In this document: positions 1-10,037 of the stretch, in pieces
Layout: every line of letters starts with the position of its first letter
How positions within the stretch are numbered: position 1 is the stretch's first letter
From: Paenibacillus crassostreae
Lineage (GTDB): Bacteria; Bacillota; Bacilli; Paenibacillales; Paenibacillaceae
Assembly (NCBI RefSeq): GCF_001857945.1
Contig: NZ_CP017770.1
Location: 1,240,001-1,304,000, forward strand
Reading direction: 5' to 3'
DNA length: 64,000 nt
Notes under the pieces: generated by a model
What the model saw: only the letters and a program-made list of their open reading frames with translations
What the model was told of the DNA's origin: nothing
Database searches by the model: none
Made by a program: the position numbers and the translations under genes

Positions 1-23
1 TTTATATGTTAAAAATGCACAAC

Positions 24-69
24 AAGTGGCATCTCCGAACTAAGAGTTTCCTGTTCGGAGATGCCACTT
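24..69 (-). terminator. Hairpin terminator ending the fad operon
   Basis: A perfect 17-bp stem (24-40 with 53-69) with a 12-nt loop lies 20 bp past the thioesterase stop. The T-run on the minus strand is short (TTTTT after about 10 nt), so this may be a weak or processing-type terminator. Confidence 0.65.
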
Positions 70-88
70 TCGAATTGTAATATTAAGA

Positions 89-514
89 CTAAGGTTTCGA
101 AATTACACGGAATGTTCCCGTACCAAAAGCACATAATTCTCCGTTCTCTGTACGCACATAAGCTTGAGTATTAATCAATTTACGCGAACTATGAATAATT
201 TCAGCTGTTACAAAGACTTTTCCTTTCTCTACGGGTGCAACATAGTTTAATGTTAAATTCGTTGTAACGATGTTATTCTCTGGCCTAGCAATCATTCCTA
301 TCAAACCCATCGCAGAATCAATTAAAGTTGCGTGTACACCGCCATGCAGTATACCTATTTGGTTTAAATGATGAGGCAGTATATCAATTGAAACAACTAC
401 CTTCTGCTCCTTTAATTCTTCAAATACACAACCTACGAACCCCCAGAATGTAGACTTGGCAAGCTGTTCCCATTCTCCAAAATTAGGATGAATATTATCC
501 GAATTGTCCTTCAT
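89..514 (-). CDS. PaaI-type hotdog-fold thioesterase
   Basis: A 141-residue single-domain hotdog thioesterase, which is the usual length for the PaaI/YdiI group. Residues 57-70 read HGGVHATLIDSAMG, the family signature with the HGG loop and catalytic-type Asp66. Such enzymes hydrolyse acyl-CoA thioesters in the cytoplasm. The ATG at 514 is preceded by GAGGAGGTG at good spacing. It is the last gene of the leftward beta-oxidation run, 73 bp after the acyl-CoA ligase, so it probably recovers CoA from stalled or toxic acyl-CoA intermediates; that role is inferred from context and the substrate is unknown. Confidence 0.88.
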   Translation of the reverse strand: MKDNSDNIHPNFGEWEQLAKSTFWGFVGCVFEELKEQKVVVSIDILPHHLNQIGILHGGVHATLIDSAMGLIGMIARPENNIVTTNLTLNYVAPVEKGKVFVTAEIIHSSRKLINTQAYVRTENGELCAFGTGTFRVISKP

Positions 515-587
515 AAATACACCTCCTCAACCTTACCCTTTTCAATATACTCTTACAGGAATTAACAAGCGTTAAAGGTTATTTATA

Positions 588-2267
588 TTACTTAGGCATC
601 TTATCGGCGTCTTCATCAATCAATTTCCGTCGAAGAACTTTACCTACCAATGTCTTAGGAAATGATTGACGAAATTCGTATACTCTAGGAACTTTATACA
701 CTGCTAACTTCTCCTTACACCAACGTTTTAGATCCTCTTCATTCGCTGTTGCGCCCTCTTTAAGTATAATATATGCTTTCACCGTCTCACCACGATATGG
801 ATCTACCACGCCAGCTACAACAGCTTCTTCTACATCGGGATGTTCGAACAGCACTTCTTCCACTTCTCGTGGATATATATTATACCCACCTGCGATAATC
901 AGATCTTTACGTCGATCCAGTATATAGAAGAAACCCTCGTCGTCCATCCGAGCCAAATCTCCTGTATATAGCCATCCATCACGAAGCGCCTTCTTTGTTT
1001 CTTCAGGTTGTTGCCAGTATCCCTTCATCACCTGCGGTCCTCGGATAATCAACTCTCCAATATCACCTTGTGGCATCTCATCTCCCGTATCCGGGTGTAC
1101 GATACGTGCTTCAGTATCAGGAAAAGGGATGCCGATAGAACCAACTTTTCGCTTCTCCCATAGGTTGTTCGCATGTGTTACCGGTGACGCTTCTGTCAGA
1201 CCGTAACCTTCAATTAATGTTCCTCCTGTCATCCTCTCAAAACGCTCCTGAACTTCAACCGGTAAAGAAGCAGCACCACTAATACATATTTTCACTGAGG
1301 AAAGATCGAATTTCTGAATATCAGGATGATTGATCACGGCAATATACATGGTTGGTGCTCCAGGAAATACAGTCGGCTTCAATCGATTCATCGTCTTCAA
1401 CACCTGACCAATATCAAAACGTGGAATTAATATTAATGTACCAGCCATAAGAACGGATTGGTTAAGCAACACGGTCATACCGAACACATGGAAAAAGGGT
1501 AGGGCTGCAAAATAACGTTCCTTACCTATTTGAGCACGGTAGAACCAGAGCTTACTCTGATGCGTATTGGCTACCAGATTCATATGAGTAAGCATCACAC
1601 CCTTAGCGAAACCCGTAGTCCCACCCGTGTATTGAATGAGTGCAAGATCCTCATCAGCATCCACTGGAGTATCGTTTGGCTCAGCTGTCGACTGTTTCAA
1701 GAAAGGGAGGAATGGTAATACACTATTCCCATATGAGATCGGGTCGCCCGTCTTTTTATTCTTCAGGGGATATAGTAAATTTTTCGGAAATGGCAAGTAA
1801 TCCTTAATTGAGGTTACTAGAATATAGTCCAATGGTATTTTCTCTGTCGATTTCTGCACCCGATCGAATAGAATGTCCAGCGTTACAATCATCTTAACGC
1901 TCGCATCATTCAATTGATGCTCTAATTCTCGCGGCATATAGAGTGGGTTCGTCATCACGACGATACCGCCCATAAGTAGCGTCCCATAATATGCGATGAC
2001 GGCTTGTGGGCAATTCGGTAACATGACAGCTACTCTGTCTCCTTTACGAATACCCAGCTTAAGCAGGGCATTCGTAAAGCGATACACCGAATCTAATAAA
2101 GCTTTATACGAAATCTTATTCCCTAGAAAGTCTAGGGCGATCTGGTCCGGATATAATGCTGTAGACTGCACCAGAAATTGGGCCAAATTCTGCTTCGGAT
2201 AATCAAATGTTGCGGGTACTTCAACCGGATAATGTTCCAACCATGGTTTATTTGACACGCTATCCAC
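588..2267 (-). CDS. lcfA: Long-chain fatty-acid-CoA ligase
   Basis: An ATP-dependent acyl-CoA synthetase of 559 residues, matching B. subtilis LcfA (about 560). It activates fatty acids to acyl-CoA before beta-oxidation. Motifs of the ANL superfamily are visible: YTGGTTGFAKG (213-223, P-loop), GYGLTEASP (about 353), YTGDLARMDDEG and DRRKDLIIAGGYNIYP (hinge region), and GKVLRRKL near the C-terminus with the catalytic Lys. It lies 18 bp after the acyl-CoA dehydrogenase and shares its operon. FadR and CcpA control through the shared upstream region is inferred. Confidence 0.95.
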   Translation of the reverse strand: MDSVSNKPWLEHYPVEVPATFDYPKQNLAQFLVQSTALYPDQIALDFLGNKISYKALLDSVYRFTNALLKLGIRKGDRVAVMLPNCPQAVIAYYGTLLMGGIVVMTNPLYMPRELEHQLNDASVKMIVTLDILFDRVQKSTEKIPLDYILVTSIKDYLPFPKNLLYPLKNKKTGDPISYGNSVLPFLPFLKQSTAEPNDTPVDADEDLALIQYTGGTTGFAKGVMLTHMNLVANTHQSKLWFYRAQIGKERYFAALPFFHVFGMTVLLNQSVLMAGTLILIPRFDIGQVLKTMNRLKPTVFPGAPTMYIAVINHPDIQKFDLSSVKICISGAASLPVEVQERFERMTGGTLIEGYGLTEASPVTHANNLWEKRKVGSIGIPFPDTEARIVHPDTGDEMPQGDIGELIIRGPQVMKGYWQQPEETKKALRDGWLYTGDLARMDDEGFFYILDRRKDLIIAGGYNIYPREVEEVLFEHPDVEEAVVAGVVDPYRGETVKAYIILKEGATANEEDLKRWCKEKLAVYKVPRVYEFRQSFPKTLVGKVLRRKLIDEDADKMPK

Positions 2268-2285
2268 CCCATTCTCAAGAATCCG

Positions 2286-4067
2286 TTACACCACGTACTT
2301 TTCCGCTTCGATGACTTTGGCAGCAATTTTCCGTTTTAATCCTAACGTATTAACCTGTGTTTTTCTTGTCAGTTTTTTCAATACTGAGAGCCCAGTACGA
2401 AGTGTATCTCCTGATTCCATGGCAGCTAGCGTTTCTTTCGCCCAACATTCAATCCGCTCAAATTCCTCGTGTATAAAAGCCACTGTCATATCTATCGCAT
2501 TGGTCGCTTTAGCCTCACCAACTTGATCGATCAACTTCCTAGTTCGTAAGAGAGCGCTTTCCATTGCGAACACCGTAATCATCATATCAGCCAGATGGCT
2601 TAATACTTCTTGTTCTTGCTCTAACTTCATTTGATACTTTTGTAGGGCTTGCGCACCGACCATGAGGAATATTTTCTTCGTCATGGATAGCAGGTGTGTT
2701 TCTTGCTCCAATGTGCCTTCGAATAATTGACCAGGAACTAATCCTAATAATTCTGATTGCAACGCTTGTGCCTTCTGCATTAAAGGTAATTCGCCTTTCA
2801 TCGCCCGCTTAATTAATGTCCCGGGGATTAGCAACCGATTAATTTCATTCGTCCCTTCGAAAATACGATTGATGCGCGAATCTCGATAATTACGTTCAAT
2901 CCGATATTCTTGAATGAATCCATAACCTCCATGAATCTGAACACCCTCATCTACGACGAAATCAAGTGTTTCTGATCCAAATACTTTGTTAATAGAGCAT
3001 TCTAATTGATATTCTGCAATGGCTTTAGCCGATTGATATCCAACATTCGGACTATCATAATCCACTTCAGCTAATCCGATATCAAATAGGCCCGCCGTCC
3101 GATATACCATACTTTCCAGCACAAACGTCCGCATGTTCATTTCCGCCAGTTTCTTGCCAATAAGGGGAAACGAGGATATCTTACGGTCAAATTGCGTGCG
3201 TTCATTGGCATATTTTGCAGCTAGCTCGATTGAATCTTTCGCAGCTCCGACACATCCAGCAGCTAATTTGAAGCGGCCAATATTTAGAATGTTAAAAGCG
3301 ATCAAATGCCCTTTGCCTACTTCCCATAACAAGTTCTCTACTGGAACTTTGACATCCTCCAGGATCAGTGGACACGTAGAAGAACCTTTGATTCCCATCT
3401 TCTTCTCTTCTGGACCGATACTAACCCCTTCCATCGTTCGTTCTACGATAAAGGTACTGAACTCCGTGCCATTGACTTTCGCGTATACGATGAATATATC
3501 AGCAAATGCTGCGTTTGTAATGAATTGCTTACTTCCATTTAAAATGTAATGCTGACCATCTTCAGTCAACGTAGCCGATGTTTTGGCACCAAGAGCATCC
3601 GATCCAGAAGAGGGCTCCGTTAGACAATAAGCTGCAATTTTCTCACCTGTAGCCAACGACGGTAGATACTTCTGCTTCTGCTCTTCCGTACCGAAATATA
3701 CTATCGGAAGCGTGCCAATCCCTACATGTGCACCAAAAGATAATGCGAATGATGAAGCCTTCGTAAGCTTCTCATTAATCAACGTGGCGCTCACTTTATC
3801 TAGGCCTAAACCACCATAATTCTCTGGAACTTCCGCGCCAAGCAAGCCGATCTCACCAGCTTTTTGCAGCAACTCCACTGTTAATGCGTAGTTCAATTTC
3901 TCCACTTCTTCATCCTTGGGGGCAATCTCAGTAGCCACGAATTGTTCCGTTGTCTCCGCTATCATACGATGTTCTTCCGTAAAGTCCTCTGGTGTTACGA
4001 TTTGTTGGTAATCAATATCCTCAATCATGTAACTTCCGCCTAATACTTTGCTCATCGTCTTACTCAT
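2286..4067 (-). CDS. fadE: Acyl-CoA dehydrogenase
   Basis: A FAD-dependent acyl-CoA dehydrogenase catalysing the first oxidation of beta-oxidation and passing electrons to EtfAB, which is encoded divergently in this locus. The 593-residue length matches B. subtilis FadE (about 594), with the N-terminal, middle and C-terminal dehydrogenase domains followed by an extra helical tail. Motifs are YCLTEPSSGSDA in the middle domain and YRDSRINRIFEGTNEINR, which holds the catalytic-type Glu. The reading frame is open from a GTG at 4091, but the ATG at 4067 has GGAGAGG at proper spacing and is taken as the start. Confidence 0.95.
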   Translation of the reverse strand: MSKTMSKVLGGSYMIEDIDYQQIVTPEDFTEEHRMIAETTEQFVATEIAPKDEEVEKLNYALTVELLQKAGEIGLLGAEVPENYGGLGLDKVSATLINEKLTKASSFALSFGAHVGIGTLPIVYFGTEEQKQKYLPSLATGEKIAAYCLTEPSSGSDALGAKTSATLTEDGQHYILNGSKQFITNAAFADIFIVYAKVNGTEFSTFIVERTMEGVSIGPEEKKMGIKGSSTCPLILEDVKVPVENLLWEVGKGHLIAFNILNIGRFKLAAGCVGAAKDSIELAAKYANERTQFDRKISSFPLIGKKLAEMNMRTFVLESMVYRTAGLFDIGLAEVDYDSPNVGYQSAKAIAEYQLECSINKVFGSETLDFVVDEGVQIHGGYGFIQEYRIERNYRDSRINRIFEGTNEINRLLIPGTLIKRAMKGELPLMQKAQALQSELLGLVPGQLFEGTLEQETHLLSMTKKIFLMVGAQALQKYQMKLEQEQEVLSHLADMMITVFAMESALLRTRKLIDQVGEAKATNAIDMTVAFIHEEFERIECWAKETLAAMESGDTLRTGLSVLKKLTRKTQVNTLGLKRKIAAKVIEAEKYVV

Positions 4068-4100
4068 TGATTTCCTCTCCTTTGCCCTCACGAGTGATTT

Positions 4101-5285
4101 TTATTGCGGATGAACTTCAAATACGCCTGCTGCTCCCATTCCTCCTCCAATACACATGGAGACCACTCCATAACCACCCCCACGCCGTCGCAGTTCATTG
4201 ATCAGAGTCGTGGTCACTTTTGTCCCTGTACATCCTAGCGGATGTCCAAGTGCAATCGCTCCACCATTCACGTTAACCTTCTCCTCATCAATCCCAAGTT
4301 CACGAATCACATGCACACATTGGGAAGCGAAAGCCTCATTTATCTCAAATAAACTAACATCTTCAAGCGTAATTCCAGCCATCTGCAATGCCTTGGGAAT
4401 AGCTTTGATGGGTCCCACTCCCATGATTTCAGGCTCTACCCCTGACAATGCAAAAGATCGAAACGTTGCTAGAGGTTTCAATCCAAGTTCGTCAGCTTTC
4501 TCTTTACTCATCATCACGACCGCGGCTGCACCATCACTTGTCTGAGAAGTATTACCAGCCGTAACCGTGCCTCCTAATTTGAAGGCAGGTTTCAGCTTAC
4601 TCAGTGTCTCAACAGTTGTATTAGCCCGAACACCTTCATCCATATCGAAGATGAAAGATGTAACCGCGACCTGACCATTCTCATCCACACGCTTTAACTC
4701 CACTTGAATAGGAACAATCTCATCCTTAAATTTTCCCTCCGCAATCGCTCTTGCTGCTTTCACATGTGATTGTGCAGCAAATCGATCCTGATCTTCACGC
4801 GACACATTAAATCTCTCCGCGACGTTCTCAGCAGTATGCCCCATGCCGATATAGACTTCTGGCATTTCCTCAACAATCCTCGGGTTTGGTGAAATCTTAA
4901 AGCCTGTCATCGGAACATGACTCATACTTTCTACTCCACCTGCTATCATGATGTCAGCATTCCCTAACATAATCCGTTCGGCTGCAAAAGCGATTGACTG
5001 TAATCCTGAGGAGCAGAACCGATTTATTGTCATAGCCGGAACCGTAACCGGAAATCCAGCATACAGCGACATGATACGAGCAAAGTTTAATCCCTGTCCC
5101 CCTTCCGGCATTGCACAGCCGATGATGATATCCTCTACATCCTCTTTTCTAAGACCGGGTGCTCGATTGATTACAGCTTCTAGAACGACTTTTCCCAATT
5201 CATCCGCACGTGTCTGCACTAGACTTCCTTTCTTAGATCTGCCAATCGCGGTACGTGCCATGGATACAATTACAGCTTCTTTCAT
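4101..5285 (-). CDS. fadA: Acetyl-CoA acyltransferase (3-ketoacyl-CoA thiolase)
   Basis: A thiolase of 394 residues cleaving 3-ketoacyl-CoA with CoA to acetyl-CoA and a shortened acyl-CoA. The nucleophile is Cys91 in [10 protein letters not shown]. The C-terminal GHPLGCTG and [13 protein letters not shown] motifs supply the second Cys/His pair. The ATG at 5285 follows GTGAGG at 6 nt; an upstream in-frame GTG at 5297 lies too close to GGGGA to be preferred. It sits 26 bp downstream of fadN, in the fadN-fadA-fadE order known from Bacillus. Confidence 0.95.
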   Translation of the reverse strand: MKEAVIVSMARTAIGRSKKGSLVQTRADELGKVVLEAVINRAPGLRKEDVEDIIIGCAMPEGGQGLNFARIMSLYAGFPVTVPAMTINRFCSSGLQSIAFAAERIMLGNADIMIAGGVESMSHVPMTGFKISPNPRIVEEMPEVYIGMGHTAENVAERFNVSREDQDRFAAQSHVKAARAIAEGKFKDEIVPIQVELKRVDENGQVAVTSFIFDMDEGVRANTTVETLSKLKPAFKLGGTVTAGNTSQTSDGAAAVVMMSKEKADELGLKPLATFRSFALSGVEPEIMGVGPIKAIPKALQMAGITLEDVSLFEINEAFASQCVHVIRELGIDEEKVNVNGGAIALGHPLGCTGTKVTTTLINELRRRGGGYGVVSMCIGGGMGAAGVFEVHPQ

Positions 5286-5310
5286 AGAAATCCTCACACT
5301 CCCCGGAATG

Positions 5311-7710
5311 TTAATTTCGTAACGCCTTACCTTTCGTCAACATATGTTGCATCCGCTGTTGGGTCTTCGGTTCTCCACACAAGCTCAAGAATGCTTCCCG
5401 CTCCAAATCGAGCATATATTGTTCGCTTACAAGACTGCCTGCTGGAACATCACCACCGGCTAGTACATGAGCCAACTTCTTGGCAATTAACAGATCGTGA
5501 TCGCTAATATAGCCACTTTGCTTCATTCCAATAGCACCAAGTTGCAAGACAGATTTACCTTCTGAACCAGCAACTCGAATTTTCCCTTCTACCATCGGTT
5601 CATAACCTGCTCGACTCATCTGAAGAACAGCCTGTTTAGCTTCGTATATTAAATGATCCTGACTCGCAATAATGCGATCTGTAGATCGAAGATATCCTAA
5701 CTTTTTAGCATCATGGCCGCTGCTTGAGACTTTAGCCATACCAACCGTTTCAAATACATGGTTCAAATAAGGTTGAAGATCCGCTTCTGGATGTCCGTCT
5801 ACACGTTGACTTATCCTCATTGCAAATTCCTTGCATCCTCCACCCGCAGGGATGAGACCAACACCTGCTTCAACTAAGCCATAATACGTCTCGGCCCCAG
5901 CAATCACTTGATCGGCAGGCATACATGCCTCTACGCCTCCGCCCAAAGTCATTCGATGTGGTGCGGCCACAACAGGCTTCTCAAACCTTTTCACTTTGTA
6001 CATGGTGTTCTGGAACAATCGAATAATACCATCTATTTCATCCCACTCTTCATCCTGTGCCTCCATCAACAACAGCATGATATTAGCGCCAACACAGAAA
6101 TTCCGCCCCTGATTAGCAATCACCATTCCTTCAAAGTTATTTCGTACTTCCACTAAACTTTGTTGGATCATCATCAGAATATCTGCACCAATGGCATTGT
6201 TAGGCGAATGAAATTCCAAGCAAGCTACACCGTCACCAAGATCGATCAGACTCGCACCATTGTTTCCTTTCACAATCTTGTTCTGTTCCTTCAAGTTGCT
6301 CAGTGAAATGATCTTTGCTGGTTGTTCAACCAACGAATATCGTTGATCTACAACAACATATAAAGCCCCTTGATCCTTCTGATAGAACGATTGATTCCCC
6401 TGTGCAATCCATTCTTTCACCCATAGAGGGACAGTCAATCCTTCCTTTTCCATTCGTTCAACAGATCTAACTAATCCCAAAGCGTCCCATGTCTCAAACG
6501 GACCCAACTCCCAGTTGAACCCCCACTTCATCGCTTCATCGATTTCATGAATTGAATTGGCAATTTCGCCGACCTTTTCAGCAGAGTATATCAGCACCTG
6601 CTTTAGAATATTCCACGCGAATTCAGAATAGCGATCACCGGTTACGATTAATGCCTTTGTTTTCGCTCTAGCTCCTTTTGCTAGTTTGGCTGCTTCAAGC
6701 GATCCAGAAGTCACCTTTTTCTGAGGATGGTATTCCATCGACGATAGATGAAGTGAATTTATTTCACTCCCGTTTTCACCCTTTTGTTTCAAATAGAACC
6801 CTTGACCAGACTTCTCACCAAGCCAGCCCCTGGCGACCATGCTACTGATCGCGTCAGGTGTTGCAAACGCCGCTTTTTCCGATTCATCTGTAATATTACG
6901 GTACACGTTATCTGCCACATGAATGAATGTATCTAGTCCTACGAGATCCAACGTTCGGAAGGTAGCACTCTTGGGGCGCCCCATCGCAGGTCCAGTAACC
7001 GCATCCACTTCCTCCACAGTAAATCCATTCTTCAACATCTGTTGCAATGTAATAAGAAGTCCATATGTTCCAATTCGATTCGCGATAAAATTAGGAGTAT
7101 CCTTTGCAAGCACAACGCCTTTACCCAGAACATTCTCGCACAATAACTTCATCTGTTGAACAATCTTTGGATCCGTCTTTGTCCCTGGAATAATTTCTAA
7201 CAACTTCATATATCGAGGTGGATTAAAAAAGTGTGTTCCAAGAAAATATTTCTGAAATGCTTCGCTACAATCAGCAACCATCTCTTGAATAGAAATCCCT
7301 GATGTATTAGAACTGACAATTGTTCCGGGCTTCCACTGGCGCTCAATTTGACTCAATAAATCCTTTTTCACTTGTAGATTCTCGACGACAACCTCAATCA
7401 CCCAATCCACTTCCGAAATCTGCGAAAGGTGGTCCTCTAGATTCCCAGGCGTAATTCGGTCTGCGAAGTCATCGTCGTAAAGAGGCGATGGGTTCGTCTT
7501 TCTTAATCTCGCAATAGCTCCAGTAGCCAAACGATTTCTAACCGCAGGATGTTCTAGGGTATATCCTTTCTTATCCTCTTCAGCAGTCAATTCTTTCGGC
7601 ACCATATCTAACAATAAGCACGGTATTCCAACGTTAGCTAGATGAGCAGCAATACCAGAACCCATAATTCCCGAGCCAATGACAGCTGCCTTGCGAATGG
7701 ATTTATTCAT
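5311..7710 (-). CDS. fadN: 3-hydroxyacyl-CoA dehydrogenase / enoyl-CoA hydratase
   Basis: A bifunctional 799-residue beta-oxidation enzyme that hydrates enoyl-CoA and oxidises 3-hydroxyacyl-CoA with NAD+. The N-terminal Rossmann motif GSGIMGSGIAA sits at residues 12-22. Two 3HCDH C-terminal-type regions follow (about 190-420), then a crotonase-fold domain (about 490-700) with GRNFCVGANI and GGGVEACMPAD. The length and domain order match B. subtilis FadN (about 789). Its ATG overlaps the stop of the preceding Fe-S protein gene by 4 bp (ATGA), so the two are probably translationally coupled. No separate crotonase gene is present, so this fused domain is the only hydratase visible in the locus. 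Confidence 0.95.
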   Translation of the reverse strand: MNKSIRKAAVIGSGIMGSGIAAHLANVGIPCLLLDMVPKELTAEEDKKGYTLEHPAVRNRLATGAIARLRKTNPSPLYDDDFADRITPGNLEDHLSQISEVDWVIEVVVENLQVKKDLLSQIERQWKPGTIVSSNTSGISIQEMVADCSEAFQKYFLGTHFFNPPRYMKLLEIIPGTKTDPKIVQQMKLLCENVLGKGVVLAKDTPNFIANRIGTYGLLITLQQMLKNGFTVEEVDAVTGPAMGRPKSATFRTLDLVGLDTFIHVADNVYRNITDESEKAAFATPDAISSMVARGWLGEKSGQGFYLKQKGENGSEINSLHLSSMEYHPQKKVTSGSLEAAKLAKGARAKTKALIVTGDRYSEFAWNILKQVLIYSAEKVGEIANSIHEIDEAMKWGFNWELGPFETWDALGLVRSVERMEKEGLTVPLWVKEWIAQGNQSFYQKDQGALYVVVDQRYSLVEQPAKIISLSNLKEQNKIVKGNNGASLIDLGDGVACLEFHSPNNAIGADILMMIQQSLVEVRNNFEGMVIANQGRNFCVGANIMLLLMEAQDEEWDEIDGIIRLFQNTMYKVKRFEKPVVAAPHRMTLGGGVEACMPADQVIAGAETYYGLVEAGVGLIPAGGGCKEFAMRISQRVDGHPEADLQPYLNHVFETVGMAKVSSSGHDAKKLGYLRSTDRIIASQDHLIYEAKQAVLQMSRAGYEPMVEGKIRVAGSEGKSVLQLGAIGMKQSGYISDHDLLIAKKLAHVLAGGDVPAGSLVSEQYMLDLEREAFLSLCGEPKTQQRMQHMLTKGKALRN

Positions 7711-9893
7711 CTTGTTACCTCCAGTTCAGATACTTGTTTGAAGCGGATTGGGTGATCCCCAAATACAGACTGTTCCAGAATTTCTGCGATATCCTTCGCT
7801 TTAACACGATCTTCCACTTCCTTCATCTTGGTACCATCTTCCATCATCGTAAGACAGTAAGGGCAAGCACTACTAATGACCGTTGGATTCACTTCTAACG
7901 CTTGCTCGGTACGAGCAAGATTTACCCGCTTACCCGCTGTTTCCTCCATCCACATCATGCCACCACCGGCACCACAGCACATCCCGTTCTCACGAGTTCG
8001 CTTCATTTCAGCCAATTCAACTCCTGGAATAGCTCTCAGAATATTACGTGGTTCATCATAGACATTGTTATAGCGTCCTAGATAACATGAATCATGATAC
8101 GTAATTCGTTCCTTCACCTCATATCGCGGTTTCAATTTCCCTGCCTGAATAAGCTGATCCAGTAACTGTGTATGATGGACGACTTCCACCCCTTCGAGTC
8201 CAAATTCAGGATACTCATTCTTTAATGTATTAAATGTATGAGGACAGGCCGTGACGATCTTCCGAACATTGTATTTCTGGAAAATCTTAATATTGTCACT
8301 GCATAGTTGTTGAAATAACATTTCATTACCCATCCGACGGGGAGTATCACCTGAATTCTTCTCCTCGTTTCCCAGAATAGCGAAGGAAATGCCAGACTCA
8401 TTCAATAATCGGGCAAAAGCTCTAGAAATCGAGCGGCTTCGAAGATCAAAGGAACCCATGGATCCAACAAAAAATAAGTATTCAAAATGAGGATTCTCCT
8501 TTACCGTTGGCACTTTAATCCCTCCGATGTCCCCTGTCCATGCAGCACGATCATTTCGGTTCAGTCCCCACGGATTCCCTTGTCTCTCGATATTCTGCAA
8601 TGCACGTTGCCCCTCATGAGGAACATTACCTTGCATCAAGACCAGATGTCGGCGTAGATCAATGATTTTATCCACGTGTTCGTTACTTACTGGACATTGA
8701 TCTTCACAATTACGGCAAGTCGTACAGGACCAAATTTCCTCTTCCGTTATGACATCACCTATTAGCTCCATCTCTTCAGGTTTCTTGTTCTGTATAGTCC
8801 ATGTTGATTTATGCCAGTCTAGTGTCGGAGAGATATTCGTAATGCCACTGTCGTTCGCTTGCCAATCAATAGATTCTTTCTCTTCCGTAACTAAGGCATG
8901 GTTTCCACTTGTAGTGAATAAATATTGTGGCGCCCAAGGGGACTTGCTTGTGATCACAGTTCCTTTCTCCACCATATGATCACGAAGCTTCGTAATTAGG
9001 TGCATAGGTGAGAGAACTTTACCCGTATTACTTGCAGGACAGACATCAGTACAACGTCCACATTCCACGCAAGCGTAGAAGTCGAGCATTTGTTTCTGTG
9101 AGAAATCCTCAATTTGACCTACGCCGAATGACTCTGCTTCTTCATCTTCCAAATCTAACTTAGTGAGCTTACCTACAGGTTCGCTACGACGAAACCAAAT
9201 ATTTAGGGGGGCAGTTATAATATGGAAATGCTTCGACTGTGGCACATAGACTAGAAATGACAAAAGAATCAGCAAATGCATCCACCAAAAACCAATAAAC
9301 CAACCATAGGCCGTAGAACTAGAAATCCCCGTAAAAACTAGCGCAACGATAGACGAGATCGGAGCGTAACCGCTAAACTCTAAATCCAACCACAACCGTT
9401 CGAAACTTAAACTAAGGACGACAGATAACATCAAGAAGAAGATAAAAAATACTACGATACTAGGCTTCCAACCTTTCTTCAATCGAGTCAGCTTCTCCCC
9501 ATATCGCCGATAAGTGGCATAACCCATCGCAACCAAGATAAGAACCACAGTTACTTCCTGCATGAGTCCGAAGGCGTCATACCCTGGAATCGGTAAGTGT
9601 TTGCCTACGGTTAACCCTTTTACAATCAAGTCCAAGGCACCCAACTGTAAAATAATGAATCCATAGAAGATCATAATGTGCATGATTCCACTTTTCGGAT
9701 CCTTCAACAATTTCTTCTGCCCAAATACCTGTGATAGGAACTCAGTCAACCGACCTTCACCCAATTGTCGGAAGTCGACTGGTGCGCCAAGCTTCAGATA
9801 TAGGTAGCGATGGTACACAACCTTATAGAATAAATACAATCCGTACCCCGTTACCGCCAAAAACAAAATAAAATTAATCATCTGCCAGCTCAT
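7707..9893 (-). CDS. fadF: Membrane Fe-S oxidoreductase, probable electron acceptor from EtfAB
   Basis: A 728-residue protein with about six hydrophobic segments in the first 240 residues (NarI/HdrE-like). Two cysteine clusters follow for 4Fe-4S centres, CVECGRCTDVCPAS (near residue 275) and CTTCRNCEDQCPVS (near 390), and then two CCG-type regions ending in CCGAGGGMMW. This is the architecture of B. subtilis FadF (YwjF) and of EtfAB:menaquinone oxidoreductases. It probably takes electrons from reduced EtfAB to the quinone pool, which would explain why it leads the beta-oxidation operon opposite etfBA. The ATG at 9893 follows AAAGGAGAGGG. The enzymatic role is inferred from family and context. 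Confidence 0.88.
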   Translation of the reverse strand: MSWQMINFILFLAVTGYGLYLFYKVVYHRYLYLKLGAPVDFRQLGEGRLTEFLSQVFGQKKLLKDPKSGIMHIMIFYGFIILQLGALDLIVKGLTVGKHLPIPGYDAFGLMQEVTVVLILVAMGYATYRRYGEKLTRLKKGWKPSIVVFFIFFLMLSVVLSLSFERLWLDLEFSGYAPISSIVALVFTGISSSTAYGWFIGFWWMHLLILLSFLVYVPQSKHFHIITAPLNIWFRRSEPVGKLTKLDLEDEEAESFGVGQIEDFSQKQMLDFYACVECGRCTDVCPASNTGKVLSPMHLITKLRDHMVEKGTVITSKSPWAPQYLFTTSGNHALVTEEKESIDWQANDSGITNISPTLDWHKSTWTIQNKKPEEMELIGDVITEEEIWSCTTCRNCEDQCPVSNEHVDKIIDLRRHLVLMQGNVPHEGQRALQNIERQGNPWGLNRNDRAAWTGDIGGIKVPTVKENPHFEYLFFVGSMGSFDLRSRSISRAFARLLNESGISFAILGNEEKNSGDTPRRMGNEMLFQQLCSDNIKIFQKYNVRKIVTACPHTFNTLKNEYPEFGLEGVEVVHHTQLLDQLIQAGKLKPRYEVKERITYHDSCYLGRYNNVYDEPRNILRAIPGVELAEMKRTRENGMCCGAGGGMMWMEETAGKRVNLARTEQALEVNPTVISSACPYCLTMMEDGTKMKEVEDRVKAKDIAEILEQSVFGDHPIRFKQVSELEVTR

Positions 9894-9935
9894 GGTCCCT
9901 CTCCTTTCTGGATGTTAATAAACACACCATTCCCA

Positions 9936-9951
9936 ATGAAAGCGATTACAA
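9936..9951 (-). promoter_or_regulatory. CcpA catabolite-responsive element (cre) before the fad operon
   Basis: On the minus strand the site reads TTGTAATCGCTTTCAT, a full match to the WTGNAANCGNWWNCAW cre consensus. It lies 43 bp upstream of the first gene and just downstream of the inferred start point, a typical roadblock position for glucose repression. Confidence 0.75.
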
Positions 9952-9960
9952 AAAATCAAT

Positions 9961-9989
9961 TTAATAACACTAAATTCAACGAATGAGAA
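9961..9989 (-). promoter_or_regulatory. Candidate sigma-A promoter of the fad operon
   Basis: On the minus strand, TTCTCA (9984-9989) and TATTAA (9961-9966) are 17 nt apart. The -35 match is weak. It overlaps the degenerate FadR-like site at 9980-9997, which would fit repression at this promoter. Confidence 0.4.
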
Positions 9990-9997
9990 CTCATAAC
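9980..9997. promoter_or_regulatory. Degenerate second FadR-like operator
   Basis: CGAATGAGAACTCATAAC matches the left arm TGAATGA at 6 of 7 positions and the right arm TCATTCA at 4 of 7, with the same 4-nt spacer as the perfect operator nearby. It may be an auxiliary site for the leftward operon. Confidence 0.4.
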
Positions 9998-10000
9998 TCA

Positions 10001-10029
10001 TTGACTTCATGCAGCATTTCCCATATGAT
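10001..10029 (+). promoter_or_regulatory. Promoter of fadR-etfB-etfA
   Basis: TTGACT (10001-10006) and TATGAT (10024-10029) are separated by exactly 17 nt. The predicted start near 10036 abuts the FadR palindrome at 10038-10057, so bound repressor would autoregulate the operon. Confidence 0.65.
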
Positions 10030-10037
10030 TAGTAAAA

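Noticed and set aside
3133-3549. Plus-strand open frame of 138 codons inside fadE
   Set aside because: It lies antisense to a clearly conserved enzyme, has no ribosome site and resembles no protein; a coding shadow.
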